In this document: positions 8,850 through 16,000 of the stretch, in pieces | How positions within the stretch are numbered: position 1 is the stretch's first letter | Layout: every line of letters starts with the position of its first letter | Assembly: GCF_023953935.1 (NCBI RefSeq) | Contig: NZ_JAMLIW010000001.1 | Coordinates: 248,001-312,000, forward strand | Length of the DNA: 64,000 nucleotides | Source of the DNA: Thermomonas sp. | GTDB lineage: Bacteria; Pseudomonadota; Gammaproteobacteria; Xanthomonadales; Xanthomonadaceae | Direction of reading: 5' to 3' | Position numbers and translations under genes: made by a program | Notes under the pieces: model-generated | Databases searched by the model: none | Seen by the model: only the letters and a program-made list of their open reading frames with translations | What the model was told of the DNA's origin: nothing

Positions 8850-10220
8850 TCAGCCCAGCGCGCGCTGCTGCTCGCGCTCCACCAGCAGGGCCGCGGTCAA
8901 CTCGGCTTCGGGCACTTCGAACTGGGCCCCGCGGCGCAGGTCCTTGACCGTCGCCACGCCGCGCGCGGCTTCGTCTTCGCCACGCAGGACCACGAAGCGA
9001 ATCCCGGCCTTGTCCGCGTATTGCAACTGCTTGGCCAGCTTGCGCGCTTCCAACTGGGTTTCCACGTTCAGGCCGGCCGCACGCAGCCGCTGCGACAGCG
9101 CCAGCGCATGCTCCAGGCCGGAGTCATCCAGCAACGCCACCAGCACGTCCACCGTACTGTCGGCCGCGGCGACGAGGCCTGCTTCCCTGAGCTGGTAGAA
9201 CAAACGGGTCAGGCCGATGGAGATGCCCACGCCCGGCAGCTTCGATTTGGTGTAGTGGCCGGCGAGATTGTCATAGCGGCCACCCGAGCAGATCGAGCCG
9301 ATCTGCGGCCAGGCATCGAGCGTGGTCTCGTACACCACGCCGGTGTAGTAATCGAGGCCGCGCGCGATCGAAAGATTGAGCGCATAGCGCGATTCGTCCA
9401 CGCCCAACGCCTTGAGCTGCTCCAGGATCGCGCGCAGCTCCGCACGCCCCTCCTCGAACAGCGCGCCTCCGCTGCCCAGCGCCTCAAGCTTGGCCAGCGC
9501 GTCGGCATGGCCGTGCGAACGCACCTGCGAGAACGCCATCAACTTGTCGATGACTTCGGCACCAAGCCCGAACCCCTCGCCCGCCAGAGTTTCGCGCACG
9601 GCGTCCGCGCCGCGCTTGTCCAGCTTGTCCAGCTCGCGCAGCACCAGCAGCTGCATCTCGCCTGCAATCCCCAACCCTTCGAAATACCCGCGCAGCAGCT
9701 TGCGGTGGTTGAGCTGGATGGTGAACGCGCCGATCGCCAGCCGTTCGAACACCGCCGCGATCACCGCCGGTATCTCGGCGTCGAAACGCGACGACAGGCT
9801 GTCCTTGCCGATCACGTCGATGTCGCACTGGTAGAACTCGCGGAAACGCCCGCGCTGGGCGCGCTCACCGCGGTAGACCCGCTGCATCTGGTAGCGCCGG
9901 AACGGAAACGCCAGTTCGCGCTCGTGCTCGGCCACATAGCGCGCCAGCGGCACCGTCAGGTCGAACCGCAGCGCCAATTCCGGCAAACCCTCGTCCGCCC
10001 GCCCGAGTGCACCGGTGGACTGCACGAAATACACCTGCCGCTCGGTCTCGCCGCCGGTCTTGGTGAGCAGCACCTCCGACAGCTCCATCACCGGCGTCTC
10101 CACCGGCAGGAAGCCGAAACGCTCGAAAGTCTGGCGAATGGTGTCGAGCATCCGCTGGAACGCGATCTGATCGCGCGGCAGCAGTTCCATCACCCCGGCG
10201 GGGGTACGCGGCTTGATCAA
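8850..10220 (-). CDS. hisS: Histidine--tRNA ligase
   Basis: Class II aminoacyl-tRNA synthetase charging tRNA-His, 456 residues from a TTG start at 10220. Recognisable motifs are [32 protein letters not shown] (motif 2 region), [21 protein letters not shown], and the histidine-binding [15 protein letters not shown] and [10 protein letters not shown]-terminal anticodon-binding domain runs from about residue 360. The TTG is preferred because the product then begins (M)[14 protein letters not shown], as I know from related xanthomonads, and GGAG lies about 8 nt upstream. In-frame codons further upstream run into a region without homology. hutH follows by 34 nt. Confidence 0.94.
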   Translation of the reverse strand: MIKPRTPAGVMELLPRDQIAFQRMLDTIRQTFERFGFLPVETPVMELSEVLLTKTGGETERQVYFVQSTGALGRADEGLPELALRFDLTVPLARYVAEHERELAFPFRRYQMQRVYRGERAQRGRFREFYQCDIDVIGKDSLSSRFDAEIPAVIAAVFERLAIGAFTIQLNHRKLLRGYFEGLGIAGEMQLLVLRELDKLDKRGADAVRETLAGEGFGLGAEVIDKLMAFSQVRSHGHADALAKLEALGSGGALFEEGRAELRAILEQLKALGVDESRYALNLSIARGLDYYTGVVYETTLDAWPQIGSICSGGRYDNLAGHYTKSKLPGVGISIGLTRLFYQLREAGLVAAADSTVDVLVALLDDSGLEHALALSQRLRAAGLNVETQLEARKLAKQLQYADKAGIRFVVLRGEDEAARGVATVKDLRRGAQFEVPEAELTAALLVEREQQRALG

Positions 10221-10329
10221 CGCAGGGCTCCGCAGTGCACAAACGCACATTCTAGGGCAACGCATCCAGCCAAATCGCCCCTCCCCCTTGCCGTCGCCCC
10301 TGCATACCCATAAAATTCGCGTTCCACTT

Positions 10330-10406
10330 CGGGGTGTAGCTCAGCCTGGTAGAGCGCTACGTTCGGGACGTAGAAGTCGCAGGTTCAAATCCTGTCTCCC
10401 CGACCA
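10330..10406 (+). tRNA. tRNA-Pro (anticodon CGG)
   Basis: 77-nt cloverleaf with encoded CCA. D stem GCTC/GAGC with loop AGCCTGGTA; anticodon stem CTACG/CGTAG around loop TTCGGGA, giving anticodon CGG; T stem GCAGG/CCTGT with loop TTCAAAT; discriminator A. The acceptor stem CGGGGTG/CTCCCCG pairs except at 6:67, which is U-U. C1-G72 is the bacterial tRNA-Pro identity feature. It is divergent from hisS and followed by a strong terminator at 10428. Confidence 0.95.
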
Positions 10407-10427
10407 ATGAAATCAAGGGTTCCAGCG

Positions 10428-10453
10428 AAAACCGGCCTAGTGCCGGTTTTTTC
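10428..10453 (+). terminator. Intrinsic terminator after tRNA-Pro
   Basis: Arms AAAACCGGC (10428-10436) and GCCGGTTTT (10442-10450), loop CTAGT, then further T residues. It lies 22 nt after the tRNA CCA end, and can also serve the convergent minus-strand gene ending at 10486 because the 5' arm begins with an A run. Confidence 0.85.
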
Positions 10454-10485
10454 GTGTAAGCAATGGCCTTGCAGATGCGATCATC

Positions 10486-11613
10486 TCAAGGCTCAGATGG
10501 CGGTATCGCCTCGACCCTGAAGCCATCACGGCGCAGCCGGGCGACCAGTCCGTCCGGTCCAGCCAGATGCAGGGCGCCCACGGCAACCAGGGCGCGCTGC
10601 CGGCGGAACAAATCCTCGATCACACCGATCCAGCGTGCATTGCGGTCCTCCAGTAGACACAGGCGCGAACGACGTTCGATCCGCTTGGCGGAATCGCTGA
10701 GCCCTTCCATGCGATCCACGTCGGCCATCCAGGCCTCGAGATCGCGCGCGCGGTAGGCAGCCATGGCTTCGGCCGAATCGAGCTGCAGGAACACCGGATT
10801 GTGCAGGCGTTCGGCCAGGACCTGTGCTTGCTGCTCCGCCGGAACGCAGTCGAGCGCGCGCAGCTGGTCTTCCAGGGACTCCAGATGGACCAGCTGTTTG
10901 CCCATGCCGCTGGCGATCCGCTGCAGCCGGACATCGGCATTGTCTGCCCCCGCCGGCTCACCGCGCGCTTCCAGCAGCGCCAGCACCATCCACGGCCGCA
11001 TCCGCTGCAAATCGCGCTCCCGCACGTCCGGCAGCAGTTCGTGCGCCTTGGCCATGGCGACGGCGCCCAGCAACCGCGACAGTGAGGCCCGCGCCGGCAG
11101 CCAGCGATAGCCGTCCAGCCGCGTGTCCCAAGGGGTATCGACATCAGCCTCGTTGGCAAACACCGCAACCTCGTCGAGCAGCTTGCCCAAGATGCCGTAA
11201 TCGATTCCCTGCTCCTCGGCTGTCCCGAAATGGATGGTGCCGAACAGATAGCCGACGATCGGCCGGGCGTTGCCCTGCGCCGGCGCGGTGATCCGGAACA
11301 ACACCCCGCGCTTCGATGCCGCGTCCGGATGCAGGACTGCGTCCGTGGCCTGGGTCGTGGCCGCAGGACGTACGCCGCGGGTGAGGCCCGGCGGCACTTG
11401 CTCCGGTTCTGCCGGTGTTTCGCGTCGCGTTGCCGGCTCTTCCCGCGACTGGACGTCGGTACGCGCCGCCTGGGTCGCCGTGCCCGCGTGCAGGCTGCGG
11501 GTGGTATCCGGCGGCGCCTGCTGCGGAGTTAGAGCAGCAGCGCTGGAGGCCACGAGCACCAGCAGCAAGGCCGGGAAATGCAGTCGTGCACCGCCGCAGC
11601 CCCGGGCCTTCAT
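10486..11613 (-). CDS. TraB/GumN family exported protein
   Basis: About 375 residues with a Sec-type signal (hydrophobic FPALLLVLVASSAAA) and a Pro/Thr/Arg-rich linker of roughly 100 residues. The TraB/GumN (TIKI-like) domain then begins at GYLFGTIHFGTAEEQG. Conserved features are the GTIH motif, an acidic NEAD, RNARW and the terminal VGALHLAGPDGLVARLRRDGF. TIKI proteins are putative metalloproteases; bacterial members are mostly uncharacterised, and GumN sits in the xanthan cluster. ATG 11613 gives a clean signal peptide; ATG 11655 or GTG 11661 would add an acidic stretch before it. It converges with tRNA-Pro and is isolated from the OmpA-like gene by 473 nt. Confidence 0.82.
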   Translation of the reverse strand: MKARGCGGARLHFPALLLVLVASSAAALTPQQAPPDTTRSLHAGTATQAARTDVQSREEPATRRETPAEPEQVPPGLTRGVRPAATTQATDAVLHPDAASKRGVLFRITAPAQGNARPIVGYLFGTIHFGTAEEQGIDYGILGKLLDEVAVFANEADVDTPWDTRLDGYRWLPARASLSRLLGAVAMAKAHELLPDVRERDLQRMRPWMVLALLEARGEPAGADNADVRLQRIASGMGKQLVHLESLEDQLRALDCVPAEQQAQVLAERLHNPVFLQLDSAEAMAAYRARDLEAWMADVDRMEGLSDSAKRIERRSRLCLLEDRNARWIGVIEDLFRRQRALVAVGALHLAGPDGLVARLRRDGFRVEAIPPSEP

Positions 11614-12086
11614 CGGGGTCCGTCGTCGGGAAATTGGCTCGTCTTGCTCTGGCATCTTCACCCAACCCGGACCGAGCCGGAGATGGCGCCTGCTTCGCAG
11701 ATCGAAGCCGTGCCGCCACGCACCTCAGTCAATCCCATGACAACGCCGAAAAGCCGGCGATGCCGGCCGGCCGGGAAGGGCCGGCAGCGGATCATTCACC
11801 CAAGTGTTTGATCCGCGAGCGCCAAGTCCAGGCCAGCACTGGCTTGCACTGGACTTGGCGTCAGCCGACAAGCCCGGGATGGACTTGTTCGGCGCCCGCC
11901 GAAGAAAGCGGATCGCGCCCACCGCACGGCGATGAACGCGACCAGCCTGCTCCTGCCCTCCCCGGGCCTTGCTCCTTGCGAATTTGCCAACGGCATGGAC
12001 TTGCCCGCCGGGAAATCCTCGTCCCTCAAGATCTCGTTCTCAAGACAACCCCGGCTGCATCGGCGCTGCCTCAAAGCCCCGTTGCC
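11614..12086. other. Intergenic region with nested hairpin
   Basis: About 470 nt between the TraB/GumN gene and the OmpA-like gene, no convincing gene on either strand. It contains perfect 12-bp arms CGCCAAGTCCAG (11820-11831) and CTGGACTTGGCG (11849-11860). Inside them is a smaller GCCAG/CTGGC hairpin, so the whole can fold into one long stem. A second inverted pair, TGCCGGCC/GGCCGGCA, spans 11761-11786. Neither has a U tract. They could end the OmpA-like transcript or be scattered repeats. Confidence 0.5.
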
Positions 12087-12731
12087 TCAACGCCCCGTCG
12101 CAATGATCTCGACGCGGCGGTTCACGCCCGAATTCGGATTGCGCGGGTTGAGCAGCTGGCTCTCGCCTTTGCCTTCTGCGGTCAGGCGATCGGCGTCGAT
12201 GCCGTGCTCGACCAGATAAGCACGCACCGAAGCGGCGCGGCGCTCGGACAAGGACAGGTTGTAGGCTCCCGAGCCCTTGGCATCGGTATGCCCCACGACG
12301 GTGAACTTGCGGTCGGACAGCTGCGGTGAGGCCAGCGCTTCGGCCAGGGTGGCCATGGTGCGCTGCGAATCACCGGAGATCTGGTCCGAATTGAATTCGA
12401 AATTGATCGTCATGTTGGTCGAGGCGCGCGCCGAAGACGTTGCGACATGCGAGCCATGCCCGCGATTTGCGCGGGGTTTCGGCTTTGGTGCCGCAGCCGC
12501 TGCCGGCGCCGCCTCCGGCGCTGCCGCGGGCGCGGTGGTGGCCATCGAGGCGGCACCCGGCCGCAGCGCCCGGGTCTGCTCGTCCTGGGCTTGGTCATTG
12601 TTCGATTTCAGGGCATTGACGATCGAATCGACGGTCGGCTCACTGCCTTGGTTGCTTTGCGCAAACACGGCACCGGAGCTCGCCAGCAAGGCGATCGCCA
12701 GCGTGCCACGCATCCAGGTCTTGACGCTCAT
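12087..12731 (-). CDS. OmpA family outer-membrane/peptidoglycan-binding protein
   Basis: 214 residues: a signal peptide cleaved after GAVFA, a mature start QSNQGSEPTVDSIVNALKS, then a low-complexity Ala/Pro linker. The C-terminal OmpA-like peptidoglycan-binding domain includes VVGHTDAKGSGAYNLSLSERRA, split here as TDAKGSG and NLSLSERRA, and ends SGVNRRVEIIATG. There is no beta-barrel, so it is more like an OmpA-domain lipoprotein-type cell-wall protein, but there is no lipobox. The start at 12731 is set by a perfect AGGAGG. It lies 290 nt downstream of tpsA on the same strand, so a role near the secreted exoprotein is possible but unproven. Confidence 0.88.
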   Translation of the reverse strand: MSVKTWMRGTLAIALLASSGAVFAQSNQGSEPTVDSIVNALKSNNDQAQDEQTRALRPGAASMATTAPAAAPEAAPAAAAAPKPKPRANRGHGSHVATSSARASTNMTINFEFNSDQISGDSQRTMATLAEALASPQLSDRKFTVVGHTDAKGSGAYNLSLSERRAASVRAYLVEHGIDADRLTAEGKGESQLLNPRNPNSGVNRRVEIIATGR

Positions 12732-13021
12732 TGCAAATCCTCCTGACACCGTGGCCATCCGGCCACTTGGGGGGCGATCAGAGATTGTTCGCCCGTTTGA
12801 TCATGAATACGCCATTGCCGTCGGCGACCGGCCATTGCCATTTCCCATTCGCTCAGCCGCGGCTTCAGACGCCCTCGGCAAAGTCTCTGCCTGAAGTTGA
12901 AGCAATCGGGCACGCCAATCATCCAACCAATTGATTTGGATAAACAAATCCACGGAGCACCTGCACAAGTTCCCACCGTATCCGGCGTCCGCCGCGGCAG
13001 CCGCGGGCGGACGCCGCTGCC
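12732..13021. other. Intergenic region tpsA to OmpA-like gene, with stem-loop
   Basis: 290 nt without a gene. A GC-rich stem-loop, CGGCGTCCGCC (12983-12993) and GGCGGACGCCG (13006-13016), lies just after the tpsA stop codon; it lacks a U tract but may end tpsA transcription. The remaining part should hold the promoter for the OmpA-like gene. Confidence 0.5.
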
Positions 13022-16000
13022 TCAGAAACTGCCGCAGCCGTTGCGGCGGTCATTGCTGAAGCAGTTCACCAGATTCAGGCGCTTGCGCACCTTCGACCAC
13101 TCGTTGCCCAGCGGATCGCCGCCCGCCAATTCGTTTTCATTGCCCGAAATCGTCAGCGGGCACATGGCGACGGTTTCGAAATTGGTCTCGTAGACGAAGG
13201 TTTCCTCCGGCTCGGAGATGAACTGGGTCGGGGTGTCCGACGGCTGCGCCAGCGGCAGGATGTGCAGTGCCGACACGTTGCTCTGCGCCTGGACGAAGAC
13301 ATAGTTCATCGCGCCTGAGCCGCCGCCGAAAATCCCGTAGTACCCGGGCCCCGACAGCGGACCTGCCGGGGTGCCCCACAGGATCCCGCCCGGCCCGAAC
13401 ACGCTGGTCAAGGTGTCACCGTTCTTGAAGCCGGTGACCGTGCCGGTGAACGCCGGGAACGGCATGCCCATGTACCAGGTCAACGGATCGGCGGTGAACA
13501 CCAGCGTTGCCGGGGTGATGGTCAAGGTGCCGGGCGTGAAGCTGAAACCGTAGCCGGCCGGCGAGCTGAAGCTGCCGTTGATCGCATAGGTTCCGACGTT
13601 GCTGCCGGCGCTGGTGCCACTGCTCAGCAGCGCACTGAGGACGTACAGCGGATTGTCGTCGGCAAAGATCAGGCCGCTGACGGTGTAGGTGAAGACCGGA
13701 TCGCTGTCACCGTACTCGCGGCTGACGTCATCGACGCTGATGCTGAGCACCGGTTGCTGGGTATAGATGAAGTGGTTGCCGCTGCCAACGGTGACTCCGC
13801 ACGGGCCGCCGTAGGTGCAGTTGTACAGGTTGGGCAGCGGCCCGCTGCCGAGCAGGCCGCCGCGGTTTTCGCCGACCCAGGTGCTGGCCCAGACCCGCCA
13901 GGCGTTGCTGGCGGTGATGGTGGCACCGCCGGGATTGAGGAACACGCCGGCGGTCACCAGATCGATATCGTCACCGCTGACGTTGGCGTTCAGGCTCAGG
14001 TTGCCGGTCAGGTTCTGGATCAGGATGGTGTCTGCATTCACGCCCGCCCCGTTCACGTTGACGAAGGCCCCGTTGTTGAAGCCTTGGCCGGCCACGTTGC
14101 CAATGGACAGGTCATTCGCGTCCAGATACAGGAAGCTGCCCCCGGCGCTGCCTGCGAGCGTGTTGCCGGTGATGTCGTTGGCCGCGGCATTGAGGAAAAC
14201 GCTGCCACCGGCCACCGCCAGCAGGCTTTCGGCATGGATTGCGCCCGTCGCGCCTTGTGAAATGTCGCCCGCGGTCAGCAAGCCCAGCGTATGGCCACTG
14301 ACATCGATCATGGCGTCGAGCAGAATGCCGTTGCCACCGCCCTGGTTCTGCAGGGTGAGGTTGCCGCCATAGGTGATGGCCGAAAGCACCTGGATCGCGC
14401 CCTGATGCTGGGCGCTGCCGAGCACCAGCCACGGCGAGGCGATGTTCGCAAGCTCGGCATTGTCCAGCACGAAGCCATTGCCGCCGCCCAGGTAAATGGT
14501 GTCGGTGGCATCCAGCGGGCGCAGGTTCACCGCCGTATTGCTGGCAATCTGGCCGGCCAGCACGATCGCATCGCTGCTGCCGTCGTTGCCGGCGCGGATG
14601 ACGACAGTACCGCTGCCCGCCGTGATGCTGGAGGCAGCGTCGAGATTGACCCCCGCCCCGCTGGCACTGTACCCGGCCAGTTCGATGTTCCCGGAGGTGC
14701 TGGCAAGGTCGCCGTTGACCAGGGAAATGCCGCCGCCGGTGCCCAACGCGCTGAGGTACATCGCGCCCGCGTCGCTGCTGACGGTCGACCCGGAGACCAG
14801 CAGGCCATCGCTGCTGTCGTCGGCGTCCAGGGTCACGGCACCGCCGTTGCTGTCGACCAGAGCGCCGTTGCCGATCTGGATGCCGCCAGCGCTGGCGAGA
14901 TTCGCCGTCATCGTGATGGCGGCGTTGCTGGTAATGACCTGCGCAGCGTCGACCACGATCCCGATGTTGGAACGATCGGCATCGATCAGGATCGCGCCGC
15001 CTTCGGCGTCCACGAGCGCCCCGGCAAGAATGGAAATGCCGTTGCCGTAATCGGCCAGCAGCGTGATGTCGCCGCCGCCGGCGCGCACATGGGAATCGTC
15101 GACAAAGATTCCGTCTGCGGTATAGCGCGCCAGCATGTAGACATTGCCGCCATCGCTGTCGATGTAGGAATTGCCCGTGATCTGGATGCCCTCGCCTCCG
15201 GTGCCCTCACTGCCGTCGGTCAGCAGCGAAATATCGCCGCCGGTGGCGTAGATCGATGCATCATCGATATCGATCCCGGTATCGCTGTTCATCGATTGCA
15301 GCACGATGTCGCCGTTGCTGCTGCGGATCAGGCTGCCGTTATCCACGCGGATGCCCCCGGTGGCGCCGTGGTCGGCGCTCAGGGTGATGTCGCCGTAGCT
15401 GGTGAGGCTGGTCGTGTTGGTGATGTGGATGCCGGTGCCGCTGTCATTGGCGTTGACGACGATCCCCCCGGCGGGATTGGAGAGCGTGCTGGAATCCAGC
15501 AAGACCCCGTTGGTGCTGTTGTCTGCTTCGATGCGGAGATAATCGCCGACCGCGCTGATGGTGGAACCGAGGATTTCAACGCCGCCGCTCGCCTCGGCAT
15601 AGAGCCCGATCGAACTACCGCCGCTGAGCGTGGAGTTGTCGATCGTGATTCCGATATAGCTGCGCTCGGCCTGCAAGGTGATGCCGCCGCCGTCGGCGTC
15701 GATCATCGATCCGCCCAGGACCTGGATGCCGCCGCTGCTGCTGTCATCCGCGTTCAAGAAGATGTCGCCGCTGTCGGAATGCAGGGTCGAACCACCACTG
15801 ATCGTGATGCCTGCAATGGAACTGTTCGCGTCCAGCTCAAGGCCCCCGGCGGCCGTGAGCGTGGACCCAGCGATCTGGATGCCGCCGACGGTCCCGGGGG
15901 CAAACAGCGTGATCGTGCTTGCCGTGACCGAAGAGGCGCCGTTGATGGTGATGCCATTGCCACTGGCTCCGGCGTAGAACTCACCGCCTGCAGCTGCAAT

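Noticed and set aside
8805-10313. 502-codon plus-strand frame opposite hisS
   Set aside because: Antisense shadow of a clear synthetase gene; no homology.
11932-12219. Plus-strand frame in the region before the OmpA-like gene
   Set aside because: Overlaps the OmpA domain antisense, no ribosome site, no recognisable features.
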